Assembly (NCBI RefSeq): GCF_017916275.1
Contig: NZ_JAFMST010000003.1
Span: 186,001 to 250,000, forward strand
DNA from: Rubellimicrobium arenae
GTDB taxonomy: Bacteria > Pseudomonadota > Alphaproteobacteria > Rhodobacterales > Rhodobacteraceae
DNA: 64,000 bases
Direction of reading: 5' to 3'
Position 1 is the first letter of the stretch, and each line of letters starts with the position of its first letter. The translations under genes and the position numbers were made by a program. Positions 16,952 through 26,172 of this stretch are shown here, piece after piece. The notes beneath the pieces were generated by a model. The model was not told where the DNA came from. It saw only the letters and a list, made by a program, of their open reading frames with translations, and did no database searches.

Positions 16952-18739
16952 GTGAGCAGCTCGGCAGGTCATCCGATCCCGTCCTCCCCGGCCGGAGCGA
17001 TGGGGAATCGCAGGGTGTTGGCCTATGGGGCTGCGGTTGCGCTCCCGATCGGCACCCTGTTCCTGCGCCTGCTGTTCTGGGAATACATCCCGGGCCTGCC
17101 GTTCGTCTTCTTCATTCCAACCGTGGCCCTTCTTGCGGTCGTCGGAGGAACCGGGGTCGCGCTGCTGGCCTCGATCGTGTCCGGCGTCCTTGGCCTTGGC
17201 TACCTCTCGGTGCCGTCGCCCTTCGGGCCGGGCAGCCAGGGGATCTGGGTGGGGTTCGCCACCTATGCCACCGTTTGCGCCATCCTCATCTCGGCCGCCC
17301 ACCGGGCCTCGAAGTTGGCTGCCAAGGCCGTCGACGCCGCGGAGGCCAATGCCGCCGCCCGCGAAAGCGTGCTGCGGGCCAAGCTGGAGATGGCCGAGCT
17401 GGCGGTCGCACGCGGCGCGGCGGAGAGGCGGCTCGAACAGGTCACGGACGCCCTGCCGGTGTTCATCTCGCAGGTGGGCCGGGACGCCCGGTTCCAGTTC
17501 GTGAACCGGGCCTACGAGGAATGGTTCGGGGTGAGCCGCCACGCGATCAACGGACAACGCGTCGAGGACGTCATCGGCCCCGACGCCTACGCCCAGGCAA
17601 GAACGCATTTCGACCTCGTCCTTTCGGGCCAGAGCACGTCCTTCGAGGCAAAGGTGCCCAACGCCAGCGGAGAGCTGCACGACGTGCGGGCCACCTACGT
17701 GCCGAACCTGGGGGCGGACGGTCAGGTCGAGGGCTATTTCGGCTTCGTCCAGGACATCACCGAAGCCAAGAGCCAGGCCGAGCTCCTGGCCCAGCGGGAA
17801 CGTCACCTGCGCGCCGTCCTGGACAGCGTGACCGACTGCTTCTACGCCGTGGACCGGGATTGGCGCATCACCGTCTTCAATCGCGCGGCCGAGCGTTACT
17901 ACGGGCTCGATCAGGACGCCGTGCTCGGGCGGAAGCTCTGGGAGGTCTTTCCCGCCCACTTGGGCTCGGTCTTCGAGAAGCAGCTCCAGCAGGTCATGCA
18001 GAGCGCCGTTCCCGTGACCTTCGAGGCGCCATCGGTGGTTTTTCCCGACCGCTACATCGAGATGCGCGTCTCGCCCAAGGAAGGGGGCGGACTTGCCGTC
18101 GCCTTCTCGGACGTCACCCTTCGCAAGGTGCAGGAGCGCCAGCGCGAGCTGCTGATTCACGAACTGAACCACCGGGTCAAGAACACGCTGGCCGTAGTCC
18201 AGTCCATCGCCGCCCGCTCGCTGCGCGATTCCCGCGTGCCCCCGGATGCACGGGAAGCGTTCGAGGGGCGCCTCATGGCACTCGCGGGGGCGCACGACCT
18301 CCTGACCCAGGAAAGCTGGGAGGCCGCGCAGCTCAGGTCCGTGGTCGAGGCAACCCTCCGGCCCTTCGATCTGGAGCATCGCATCGAGGTTTCGGGACCT
18401 GATCTACGACTCCGACCTCAGGCGGCGGTGAGCCTCACGCTGGCACTGCACGAGCTTGCGACCAACGCCGCCAAATATGGGGCCCTGTCCAACAAGACGG
18501 GGGTCGTGGGCCTGTCCTGGACCATATCCGGGCCGGATCGTCCGATGTTCCGCCTCGTCTGGCAGGAGCGCGGCGGCCCGGAGGTGACGCTTCCGAAACG
18601 CTCCGGCTTCGGGTCGCGCCTGATCCGGGAGGGTCTGGTCCGAGAGCTGGGCGGTCCGGTCAGCCAGGACTTCCTCCCCGAGGGCCTTGTCTGCACGATC
18701 GAAGCCCCGGTCGAGAACCTTCAGGCCACCGTCAGCTAG
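16952..18739 (+). CDS. Membrane PAS sensor histidine kinase, HWE type
   Basis: 595 residues from a GTG preceded by GGGAGGTTGGC. Residues ~20-120 hold several helices resembling the DUF4118 (KdpD-type) membrane domain. Two PAS domains follow: one around residues 160-280 (QFVNRAYEEWFGV, with a PAC-like GYFGFVQDITEAK) and one around residues 290-395 (CFYAVDRDWRITVFN, LGRKLWEVFP). The kinase core has LIHELNHRVKNTLAVVQ (His407 in HRVKN), LALHELATNAAKYGALS, VWQERGGP and GFGSRLI. HWE kinases are common in alphaproteobacteria and often act in general stress or light signalling, sometimes with PhyR; no regulator partner lies here. Confidence 0.9.
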   Translation: MSSSAGHPIPSSPAGAMGNRRVLAYGAAVALPIGTLFLRLLFWEYIPGLPFVFFIPTVALLAVVGGTGVALLASIVSGVLGLGYLSVPSPFGPGSQGIWVGFATYATVCAILISAAHRASKLAAKAVDAAEANAAARESVLRAKLEMAELAVARGAAERRLEQVTDALPVFISQVGRDARFQFVNRAYEEWFGVSRHAINGQRVEDVIGPDAYAQARTHFDLVLSGQSTSFEAKVPNASGELHDVRATYVPNLGADGQVEGYFGFVQDITEAKSQAELLAQRERHLRAVLDSVTDCFYAVDRDWRITVFNRAAERYYGLDQDAVLGRKLWEVFPAHLGSVFEKQLQQVMQSAVPVTFEAPSVVFPDRYIEMRVSPKEGGGLAVAFSDVTLRKVQERQRELLIHELNHRVKNTLAVVQSIAARSLRDSRVPPDAREAFEGRLMALAGAHDLLTQESWEAAQLRSVVEATLRPFDLEHRIEVSGPDLRLRPQAAVSLTLALHELATNAAKYGALSNKTGVVGLSWTISGPDRPMFRLVWQERGGPEVTLPKRSGFGSRLIREGLVRELGGPVSQDFLPEGLVCTIEAPVENLQATVS

Positions 18740-18838
18740 GCCGCGCGATCCACCGGCGTGAGGCCCCTGCCTGCGGCCGGCGCGGTCCGGGCGCGACGCT
18801 CCGGGTAGCTGCCGGCGATGGAGCAGGCGGACCGGACC

Positions 18839-19762
18839 TCAATCCCGCCGATCTGCGCCATGGGACGCCCCGGCGATGAGGATACCGGCCAGCGACACGG
18901 CCAGCCCGACCACCATGGCCCAGGACAGAGGCTCGCCGAACATGACCCACGCCCAGATCATCGTGACCGGCGGGCTCAGGTAGAGAACGGCGGTGACCCT
19001 CGCGGGCGAGGATCTCCGGAGCGCAAGGTAGTACAGGCTCCAGGCCCCGAATGTGGCGATCACCACGAGCCAGAGAATGCCGCCGATGAACCCGGCATCC
19101 AGCACCGGAGCGACGCCCCCCTCGATCCAGGCCGGTCCGGCCAGGAGGGCCGCCGCCGACAGGCATTGAAGGCAAAGGCTCTGGTGCACGGGCAGCGCGC
19201 CTGCGGCGCTGCGCTTCTGGAGGAGCGTGGCGAGCGCGAAGGACAGCGTCCCAAGGACCGGCAGGCCATAGGCCCAGAGCGCCACGTCCCCCAAGCTGAG
19301 GGATCGGCCGGAGGCGATGAGAACGCCCGCTAAGCCGATGATCGACCCCAGCCATTGGCGTCGCGTCAGCGCCTGACCCAGGATGGGCCAGGACAGCAGG
19401 GCCACCATGAGCGGCAGCAGATCCGCGATTAGGGCCACAAGGCCGGTCGGCACCCCCTGTCCGATGGCGAGGGCAAAGCCGGACAGGTAGCCGGCCATGG
19501 CCAAGGCCCCGAACAGCATCTGAGGAGGAACATCGCGCCACCGCAGCCGCGGGCCGACCAGAAGGGCGAAGGGCAACAGGAGCAGCCCCGAAACGAGGCT
19601 GCGCCATAGCAGGATCAGGAAGATGGGGGCATGGTCGCTCGCGAAGCGGATGCCCACGAAGCCGGCACTCCAGGAGACGACCAGGGCAGCCTCGAGCACG
19701 ACAAGCGTGGCCGCGACCGCGAGCCTGCTCCTCGGTCGAACGAGTGAAGAGGCGTGCGTCAT
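18839..19762 (-). CDS. EamA/DMT-family transporter
   Basis: 307 residues starting MTHASSLVRP; an earlier ATG 19 codons upstream gives only a basic tail. About ten helices in two five-helix EamA halves. Family features include SWSAGFVGIRFAS in helix 1, GQGVPTGLVALI and the ALLQKRSAAG linker, then YLSPPVTMIWAWVMFGEP in the second half. Members export metabolites or amino acids, and the substrate is not predictable. It is last in a leftward set after an AraC regulator and a second EamA gene. Confidence 0.87.
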   Translation of the reverse strand: MTHASSLVRPRSRLAVAATLVVLEAALVVSWSAGFVGIRFASDHAPIFLILLWRSLVSGLLLLPFALLVGPRLRWRDVPPQMLFGALAMAGYLSGFALAIGQGVPTGLVALIADLLPLMVALLSWPILGQALTRRQWLGSIIGLAGVLIASGRSLSLGDVALWAYGLPVLGTLSFALATLLQKRSAAGALPVHQSLCLQCLSAAALLAGPAWIEGGVAPVLDAGFIGGILWLVVIATFGAWSLYYLALRRSSPARVTAVLYLSPPVTMIWAWVMFGEPLSWAMVVGLAVSLAGILIAGASHGADRRD

Positions 19763-19855
19763 CGCGGATCGCTTTCGACTGGGCCGGGATCGGCGGAACT
19801 TGGAAGGCGGGCCGCCCATCCTGTGGCCGTTACTGTCGGTAGGGTCGCGCTATCG

Positions 19856-20788
19856 TCAAGCGGCGGGATGAACGGCCTGCCTCCCATGGCGATCGTCGGA
19901 CGCCCGTGGACCACGCGGCGCCGGAAGCAGCGTGATGACCGCCAGACCCCCGAGCACGAGCAGGGCGCCAAGGATCTTCTGCCCCGTCACGACCTCGCCC
20001 ACCACCGCGCTGGCCAGGAGCCACGCCGTAACGGGCTCGGCCAGGGCCAGTGTGACCGCCGTCGAAGCCGCCACGCGGGTCAGCCCCCAGGTATAGAGCG
20101 CATAGGACAGGCCCGTGACGCCCACGCCCAGGAAGCCGATCCAGAACCAGCTTCGCGGAGCGGCCATCCAGTCCAGAGGGGTCACGAACAGGACCGGAAA
20201 GGTCAGGAGGGTGGCAACGCCGAAGGTCGCCGCTGCGATCGTGACGGGCGGCGCCCGATGTCCGACCCGGCTCGTGATCATGGAATAGGTCGCGTAGCAG
20301 GCCGCCGCTCCGGCCGCGAGCGCCGCGCCAAGGATCGAGCCGCCCTGATGTCCTCCGGCCAGGGCCAGGAGACCCACGCCCAGGATCGACACGGCCTGCC
20401 CCAGGAGCCGGAGCGCGGCGGGCCGTTGCCGGTCCACGGCGATCTCGAAGGCCGTCGCCCAGAGTGGAGCGCTTCCGATGGCAATGGCCGTGCCGATGCC
20501 GACCCCCGTCTCGGTCACCGCGCGGAAGAACAGCAGGTTGTAGCCGCCAATGGCCAGTCCTGCGGGGATGATGCCGCCCCAGGGCAGACGGGCAAAGCCG
20601 CTGCGGCTTTCGGTGCGGGCCATGGCCAGTAAACCGAGCGTCGCAGCCCCGACCAATAGTCGAAGAGCACCCACGGCCAAGGGATCGCGTCCTTCAGGGA
20701 GGAAGGTCTGGACCGTGCCCGTGGTCCCCCAAAGCAGCGCCGCCGCCAGGATGGCCCCTACGCCCAGCAATCGGGAAGTTGCCCGCAT
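19856..20788 (-). CDS. EamA/DMT-family transporter
   Basis: 310 residues, starting MRATSRLLGV; the longer frame upstream overlaps the AraC gene's end and adds no family sequence. Ten predicted helices in two EamA domains: AALLWGTTGTVQTFLPEG at the N-terminus, ETGVGIGTAIAIGSAPLW, and TLALAEPVTAWLLASAVVGE near the end. The opening helix and the GTGVA-like helix resemble exporters of the RhaT/YdcZ branch. It starts 35 bases after the AraC-type gene on the same strand, so it is a likely target of that regulator. The substrate is unknown. Confidence 0.88.
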   Translation of the reverse strand: MRATSRLLGVGAILAAALLWGTTGTVQTFLPEGRDPLAVGALRLLVGAATLGLLAMARTESRSGFARLPWGGIIPAGLAIGGYNLLFFRAVTETGVGIGTAIAIGSAPLWATAFEIAVDRQRPAALRLLGQAVSILGVGLLALAGGHQGGSILGAALAAGAAACYATYSMITSRVGHRAPPVTIAAATFGVATLLTFPVLFVTPLDWMAAPRSWFWIGFLGVGVTGLSYALYTWGLTRVAASTAVTLALAEPVTAWLLASAVVGEVVTGQKILGALLVLGGLAVITLLPAPRGPRASDDRHGRQAVHPAA

Positions 20789-20822
20789 CTCATGCCTCGT
20801 ACGGATTAGCGTCCCGCCCGAC

Positions 20823-21599
20823 CTATCGTGCACCGGAGCCCTGATCTTGCCCGATCGTTCCATTTCGTGGGCCGTGCGTGCCAGCCAGGCGGCGCCATGC
20901 CCCGGGCGTGCGACCAGTCTGGCGTCGCATGGCCCGGGTCAGGGCAGCCTGATCGGAAAAGCCGCAGGTCAGCGCGATGTCCGCCAGCGAAAGGCAGCGG
21001 TCCGCCAAGAGGCGGCGGGCCATGTCCAGCCGGACGCGCGTGATGAAGCGGCCGGGGCTTTGCTCATCCTGATCGGCCAGGACACGATACAGCCCCGACC
21101 GGCTGAGTCCGGCTTCCCGTGCGAGGCGCGACACGGACCAGTCCGCGGCTGGCTCGGATCGAACGGCATCCCGCAGCACTTCGAGCGTCCTGCGCGTCGG
21201 ATCTGGCTCGCCCAGTGCCGAGGTCAGGAGATGCGCCAACGCCGCGCGGTCACCCTCCGCGAGGTGGGCGGAGGCCATGCGCAGCGAAGCGAAGTCCATC
21301 AGCCCCCGGACCGAGCGGGGCGGAGCGAAGTAACGCTGACGCTGCATCCTGTCCTGCAAGGTCCCCGACATGCCGGCGTCCGACAGATCCAGCACCAGCG
21401 ACAGATTCTCGCCGTGGCCAGCTTGGGTATGGGCCTCGCCCGGAGCGACGAAGGCCGACAGAGTGGATGACAGCCGCGCCCCCTGTCCGGCGATCTCGAT
21501 CTCCAGTTCCCCCTGCAAAGGGATCACGACCTGCACGAAGTCATGCGAATGGAGCACGCCGGTTCCGTCATAGCTGCGTACATGAAGAGCGGCGGACAT
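20823..21599 (-). CDS. AraC-family transcriptional regulator
   Basis: 258 residues from the ATG at 21599, preceded by AGAGGTCGCCC; upstream in-frame sequence is Arg/Pro-rich and not family-like. The N-terminus is a cupin sensing domain (HSHDFVQVVIPLQGELEIE, FVAPGEAH). The C-terminal ~100 residues hold two helix-turn-helices: VSRLAREAGLSRSGLYRVL and LADIALTCGFSDQAALTRAM, followed by GRTPGAWRR. This is the architecture of AraC regulators controlling an exporter next door, here the EamA gene 35 bases downstream. The ligand is unknown. Confidence 0.9.
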   Translation of the reverse strand: MSAALHVRSYDGTGVLHSHDFVQVVIPLQGELEIEIAGQGARLSSTLSAFVAPGEAHTQAGHGENLSLVLDLSDAGMSGTLQDRMQRQRYFAPPRSVRGLMDFASLRMASAHLAEGDRAALAHLLTSALGEPDPTRRTLEVLRDAVRSEPAADWSVSRLAREAGLSRSGLYRVLADQDEQSPGRFITRVRLDMARRLLADRCLSLADIALTCGFSDQAALTRAMRRQTGRTPGAWRRLAGTHGPRNGTIGQDQGSGAR

Positions 21600-22750
21600 G
21601 GGGCGACCTCTGGAGAGCGCGGCGGGCGTCACATAGCAAGGAGCGGCGCGCGCCCCTTCGGATGGCCGCCGTATACCCGATCCCACGCCCGCGCGCACGG
21701 GGCGCCGTGCGAGGTGGGCCACACCACCGGCCCCCTTCAGCGCCGGCCGTCGCCCCGGGTTGCGATCCATCCGCAGCGTTCCTTACGGGTCAGCCGTTTG
21801 GGGCCGCGGACTGCATCCCGGTAATCCTCGTAAGGGGGTCACATGGTCGGGATGCGTCTCGTCAGAATGCATCCTGAGTGCGGAAGGGTTCACCGCCATG
21901 CCGGAACGCGGACGTAGGGCTGGTGGTATCCCACGGCGCAACTGAGTTCGATCACGGACGCCAGCGCCAGCGACCGCACGAGCGAAAGCGCACGGGACAG
22001 GGTCGGTCAGTCAGCTTCAGCCGATCGTTCAGCCATGCGCGATCCCGGGTATCAGAGGTCAGGGACTCACTGCGGTCTGAAGGAGCGGAGGGCGCGACGG
22101 GGCCAAGGTAGAACGGTCCAACGTCTCGGTTGCGAGACCACAGAGACACGATGGCACGTCGCCCGGCGGTTAGACGAGTTCCACGTTTTCGACGAGCCGC
22201 TCAGATCCAGTAACGATAGCTCCGTGACACTGCCTTGCGTCAGCCCGAAGTCTGCACTGGCCTCCGCCAGTCCCGTCTTGGTAGGCTCGTCGCTCTGCAT
22301 AGCCCCGACCTCGGCCATGCGTTCCTGTGTCGCCGGACCGAAGGTCGGTGCCGATGAGGTCCATTTCAGGTCATGTGCAGACGCGTCCGATTCGGCACCC
22401 TGACCCGCCGCAGCGGCCCAACTCCCAAGTAAGCTTTCCGGGTGCTTCAACTTGCATCAGTCCTCAAAAATCCCACAAGGTCGTTCTTTGGACTGCTCGC
22501 GGCGGCGACTAAAAAGCCTCAAAATAAATCAAGTGAACTGCATTTTCGAGACGACAGGAACATATTGTTGCAATCCGATGCCGCATAATGAAGAGATTGC
22601 TGGGCCGAAGATGTCTACCGGGCCACTATCGCGCGCGCCCAATGGACGGACAGACGGCTGCCTCGACATTCGGCACGACTTGACGCCGAGCCCTAAAGTT
22701 CCGGCTGACAAGAGCACGGGCGAGCCGGCGTCCATCAGGGAGGAACATTC
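21600..22750 (+). other. Long intergenic region, lower GC, no confident gene
   Basis: About 1.15 kb between the AraC gene and an orphan binding protein. The right half (22450-22740) is visibly richer in A+T than the neighbours. A minus-strand frame at 22067-22450 (127 codons) has mixed third-position use and no recognised family; it may be a decayed gene. The last ~180 bases probably contain the promoter of the binding-protein gene, but the best candidate (TTGTTG at 22565, CATAAT at 22584) has too short a spacer. Confidence 0.45.
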
Positions 22751-23692
22751 ATGAAAACAAGCCTTCTCGCCACGACCATGCTGGTCCTCGCCAGCGGAGC
22801 CTCGGCCGAGTCCATCGGCGTTAGCATCGTCAACTTCGACAACAACTTCCAAACCCTGCTGCGGAATGGCATCTCGGAATATGCCGACACCCTCGATGGG
22901 GTCGACGTGCAGGTCGAGGACGCGCAGAACGACGTGGCCCGGCAGCTCGATCAGGTGAACAACTTCATCGCCTCCGGAGTGGATGCCATCATCGTGACGC
23001 TGGTGGACAGCGCCGCCGCGCCAGCCATTTCGCAGGCGGCAACCTCGGCCGGGATCCCGCTCGTCTTTGTCAATCTCGAGCCGGCTGATCTGTCTTCAAT
23101 GCCGGACAATCAGGCCTACGTCGGCTCCAACGAGATCGAGTCCGGCACCCTGGGCGCATTCGAAGCCTGCAAGATGTTGCGCGCGGCAGGAAAGGCGGCC
23201 GGAGCGATGGGCTACATGCTTATGGGCGACCTCGCCCATCAGGCCGCCGTGCAGCGGACCAAGGACGTTCATGACGTCATCGGCACCGACATGTGCAAGT
23301 TCATATCGCTGAACGACGAGCAAAGCGCGGGCTGGTCGCGGGATCAGGCGCAGAACCTCATGACCAACTGGCTGTCGACCGGCGACATTCCGGACGTCGT
23401 GTTCGCAAACAATGACGAGATGGCGATCGGTGCGATCCAAGCGATGAAGGCGTCCGGGATCGACATGGCCGACGTGGTGGTGGTTGGCGTCGATGCCACG
23501 CAGGATGCGCTTCAGGCGATGCAGGCCGGCGAACTGGACGTCACCGTTTTCCAGAACGCCAAGGGGCAGGGGCAGGGCGGGCTGGATGCTGCCTTGGCGC
23601 TGGCGCGCGGCGAGCCTGTCGAGCAGGTCATCTACATCCCCTTCGAGGCTGTCACGCCCGACAACATGTCCAGCTTCATCGGCATGAACTGA
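22751..23692 (+). CDS. Orphan sugar/inositol-type ABC periplasmic binding protein
   Basis: 313 residues with a signal peptide at about residues 1-19 (MKTSLLATTM, ending GASA) and a GGGAGGAACATTC Shine-Dalgarno. The mature fold is type I: IGVSIVNFDNNFQTLLRNG, GVDAIIVTLVDSAAAP, VFVNLEPADLS, GYMLMGDLAHQAA, FANNDEMAIGAI and VVVGVDATQDAL. These resemble inositol- and ribose-binding proteins. It is not related closely enough to the 7.2-kb protein to be a recent copy. No permease or ATPase gene is adjacent, so it either docks on a distant complex or serves as the sensing subunit for a receptor. Flanked on both sides by poorly coding DNA. Confidence 0.85.
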   Translation: MKTSLLATTMLVLASGASAESIGVSIVNFDNNFQTLLRNGISEYADTLDGVDVQVEDAQNDVARQLDQVNNFIASGVDAIIVTLVDSAAAPAISQAATSAGIPLVFVNLEPADLSSMPDNQAYVGSNEIESGTLGAFEACKMLRAAGKAAGAMGYMLMGDLAHQAAVQRTKDVHDVIGTDMCKFISLNDEQSAGWSRDQAQNLMTNWLSTGDIPDVVFANNDEMAIGAIQAMKASGIDMADVVVVGVDATQDALQAMQAGELDVTVFQNAKGQGQGGLDAALALARGEPVEQVIYIPFEAVTPDNMSSFIGMN

Positions 23693-23978
23693 GCGACCGG
23701 GCGGTAAGCCCAGCGAGATGAACCGGCCAGGATGGACGGGGGGGAGCCTGAAGTCCTCCCCAAGATAACCGGCAAGGTGGATGAGCCCAGCTTATCACGC
23801 CTCAGATGAACCCCAGAAACCTTCCGGACCGTCCGATCTGGCAGCGGCGGCACTCCGTCCAGCCGTCAAGGAACGATCAAAGACCTAAACATCCAGATAA
23901 ACTGGCATGCTCTGACGCCGTTGTGGGTGCGCCGCCCACGGCGGCGGCCCATGCCTCGGGCAGCCTCGTTCCGCTGGG

Positions 23979-24167
23979 CTACTCCGCCGCCCAAGCTGTC
24001 GGTTCAAAGACGAAATCATCGGAGCGGCGCGCTTCGGCCTGCTGCTTCTCGGCCAAGGTGACCCACTGAGACGTAAGGGCACCAATCGAACGCCAAGCCG
24101 TCCGGCCCTCGTCCTGTTCCTCGTGCTCCATGTGCAGTGAAAACTTGGAGTTCGCCATTTGTTCCAT
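23979..24167 (-). CDS. Small protein directly downstream of lexA, unknown function
   Basis: 62 residues from the ATG at 24167, preceded by AGAAGGGAAAGGG; starts at 24197 and 24158 are also possible. About 70% of third codon positions are G or C, better than the overlapping frames, which supports coding. The product is soluble and charged (HMEHEEQDEGRTAWRS, TLAEKQQAEARRSDDFVF), with no recognised family and no membrane segment. The gene follows lexA on the same strand after about 60 bases, and a perfect GTTC-N7-GTTC LexA-type site (24150-24164) lies across its start. It may be an SOS-controlled small gene; this is inference. Confidence 0.5.
   Translation of the reverse strand: MEQMANSKFSLHMEHEEQDEGRTAWRSIGALTSQWVTLAEKQQAEARRSDDFVFEPTAWAAE
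24150..24164 (-). promoter_or_regulatory. LexA-type (SOS) site over the start of the small gene after lexA
   Basis: Minus strand GAACAAATGGCGAAC, a perfect GAAC-N7-GAAC (GTTC-N7-GTTC) with an A-rich spacer. It overlaps the candidate starts at 24158 and 24167, so it would act as a roadblock or the true start may be different. A chance match is possible. Confidence 0.4.
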
Positions 24168-24227
24168 CCCTTTCCCTTCTGGGAAGCTCTTGGACAAAGG
24201 GCAGGGCCCGTAGGCCCTGACCGCGAC

Positions 24228-24929
24228 TCAATACGTCCGGATCAGGCCGACCAGCCGACCTTGGACCTTTACCCGGCTTTCCGTGTAGATCCGGGTCTCA
24301 TAGGCCGGGTTTGCCGCTTCGAGAGCGATCATTCCCTTTTCCCGACGGAAGCGCTTCAGGGTAGCTTCTTGCCCGTCGACCAGAGCCACCACGATATCGC
24401 CGGTATCGGCGGTCGTGGTTTCCCGGATGACGACGACGTCACCGTCGTTGATTCCCGCATCCCGCATCGAGTCCCCACGGACTTCAAGGGCGTAATGCTC
24501 TCCATGGGCCAGCATGGCCTGGGGCACAGCGACATGGCGGGCCACTTCGCTGATCGCAGCGATCGGCACACCGGCTGCGATGCGACCCATCAGCGGGATG
24601 TCCTGGGCCCCGCCGCTTTCGACGGCGATGGCCCCACGTGGCTGCGCGGCCGGCTTGTCGCCCGCGATGACCCGCGGCGTGAAGCCGGTCGACCGGCCGC
24701 CCCGATCGGACAGGGCGTCTGGCATCCTCACGATCTCGAGTGCCCGGGCGCGGTGGGGAAGCCGGCGAATGAAGCCACGCTCCTCCAAGGCGGTGATGAG
24801 GCGGTGAATGCCGGATTTCGACCGAAGATCCAAGGCTTCCTTCATCTCATCGAATGAGGGCGGCACGCCATCGCGCTGGAGGCGCCGGTCGATGAACTCC
24901 AGCAGGTCGAGCTGTTTCTTGGTCAACAT
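24228..24929 (-). CDS. lexA: LexA SOS repressor
   Basis: 233 residues from MLTKKQ; a start 6 codons earlier is unlikely. The N-terminal winged helix covers residues ~1-70 ([45 protein letters not shown]). The C-terminal autoprotease has the Ala119-Gly120 cleavage bond (GRIAAGVP), Ser154 in GDSM and Lys192 in ATLKRF. RecA-stimulated self-cleavage lifts repression of DNA damage genes. A perfect alphaproteobacterial LexA site sits 30 bases upstream, so it is self-regulated. It is the last member of the trpGD-ung-trpC-moaC-moeA-lexA direction but is probably transcribed from its own promoter as well. Confidence 0.97.
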   Translation of the reverse strand: MLTKKQLDLLEFIDRRLQRDGVPPSFDEMKEALDLRSKSGIHRLITALEERGFIRRLPHRARALEIVRMPDALSDRGGRSTGFTPRVIAGDKPAAQPRGAIAVESGGAQDIPLMGRIAAGVPIAAISEVARHVAVPQAMLAHGEHYALEVRGDSMRDAGINDGDVVVIRETTTADTGDIVVALVDGQEATLKRFRREKGMIALEAANPAYETRIYTESRVKVQGRLVGLIRTY

Positions 24930-24958
24930 GGCCGCAACCCCGCGCATGATTTCTCTAT

Positions 24959-24973
24959 GTTCTGGGGCCGTTC
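24959..24973 (-). promoter_or_regulatory. LexA (SOS) operator of lexA
   Basis: GTTC TGGGGCC GTTC on the plus strand, a perfect GTTC-N7-GTTC direct repeat, ending 30 bases before the lexA start. This is the classic site for LexA autorepression in alphaproteobacteria. Confidence 0.85.
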
Positions 24974-24993
24974 TCGTTTTGTGTCAAGACGTT

Positions 24994-26172
24994 CTATGAA
25001 AAAGGGACGATCTCGACCATTTCCCCCGCATTCTTGGCTCCGGAACCGGGGGGTTGCACGATCAGGCAGTCCGCTTGGGCGAGCACGGACAACAGCGAGG
25101 AATCCTGATGGTCGAAGGCGCGTACATGACCGTCGGGCTCGCGCATGGCGCGAAGGTAATGCTCGCGCGGCCCTCCGGCGCCCAATGGGGCAGCGAGGGG
25201 GGCGAGCATTCGAGGGGCCGGGGCCCGTTCGAGGCCCAGCATGGCCCGCACCACAGGTCGCAGGAAGATCTGGCCGCACACCATGGCGGACACCGGGTTT
25301 CCCGGGAGACCCAGAAGCATGGTCCCGTCGGGGAACCGGCCGGCCAGCAGCGGCTTGCCGGGGCGCATCGCAACCTTGTGGAAATCAATCTCGGCGCCCG
25401 CCGCGCGGGCTGCAGGGGCCACGAGGTCATGGTCCCCGACCGAGGCACCGCCGATCGTGACGATCAGGTCCGCTCCGCGAGCCGTATCGAACGCGAAGGC
25501 GAGGGCGTCGGGCGTGTCTGCCGCGATGGGGAGGAGCCGCGGCCGGGCACCGTCTCCGACCAGCATCGCGTGCAGCCCGAAGGCGTTGGCGGCAAAGACC
25601 TGATCGGACCGGGGTGTCCCGCCGGGCATCACCAATTCATCGCCGGTGGACAGGATCGCGACGGTGGGACGACGCGCGACGGGCACGGTGGGCCGCCCGA
25701 AAGACGCCAGCAGCGCGATGTCGGCAGGCGTTAACCGTCGGGGGGCGGCCAACTCGGCGCCCGCAGGGAAATCGTTTCCTTCGGGGCGGGTGTGCGCGGC
25801 CACTGCGCCGTCCGACAGGACGATGCTCGACCCGTCAGCCGTGACCTCCTCCTGGATGACCACGGCGTCCGCGCCATCGGGCAGGGGCGCGCCTGTCAGG
25901 ATGCGAACGGCCTCCCCCGGGCCGACGCGACCAGCATAGTGATGGCCCGCTGCCGACTCGCCGACGAGACGGAAGCGACGGCCCGGCTGTGCCTCGTCCG
26001 ACCGCAGCGCGTAGCCGTCCATGGCCGACGCGGTGAACGGCGGTTGCGGGCGCAGGGCCCGGACCGGGCGCAGGAGCACGCGACCAGCGGCCTCGATCAG
26101 GGCGACGTCTTCGAGCGCGGGAGGCGGCGCGAGATCGAAGAGGCGCTCCAACGCCTCCGCCACGGAGATCAT
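24994..26172 (-). CDS. moeA: Molybdopterin molybdenumtransferase MoeA
   Basis: 392 residues starting [10 protein letters not shown], where the ATG overlaps the moaC stop by 4 bases. The MoeA signatures are seen: [14 protein letters not shown] near residue 55, [19 protein letters not shown] near residue 100, [14 protein letters not shown] near residue 180 and [13 protein letters not shown] near residue 250. [11 protein letters not shown] follows near residue 300. It inserts molybdate into adenylylated molybdopterin in the cytoplasm to give molybdenum cofactor. Its product supports molybdoenzymes that are not encoded here. Length is typical. Confidence 0.95.
   Translation of the reverse strand: MISVAEALERLFDLAPPPALEDVALIEAAGRVLLRPVRALRPQPPFTASAMDGYALRSDEAQPGRRFRLVGESAAGHHYAGRVGPGEAVRILTGAPLPDGADAVVIQEEVTADGSSIVLSDGAVAAHTRPEGNDFPAGAELAAPRRLTPADIALLASFGRPTVPVARRPTVAILSTGDELVMPGGTPRSDQVFAANAFGLHAMLVGDGARPRLLPIAADTPDALAFAFDTARGADLIVTIGGASVGDHDLVAPAARAAGAEIDFHKVAMRPGKPLLAGRFPDGTMLLGLPGNPVSAMVCGQIFLRPVVRAMLGLERAPAPRMLAPLAAPLGAGGPREHYLRAMREPDGHVRAFDHQDSSLLSVLAQADCLIVQPPGSGAKNAGEMVEIVPFS

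Noticed and set aside
22561-22589. TTGTTG with CATAAT as a promoter for the orphan binding protein
   Set aside because: The spacer is only 13 bases, too short for sigma-70; not listed as a promoter.
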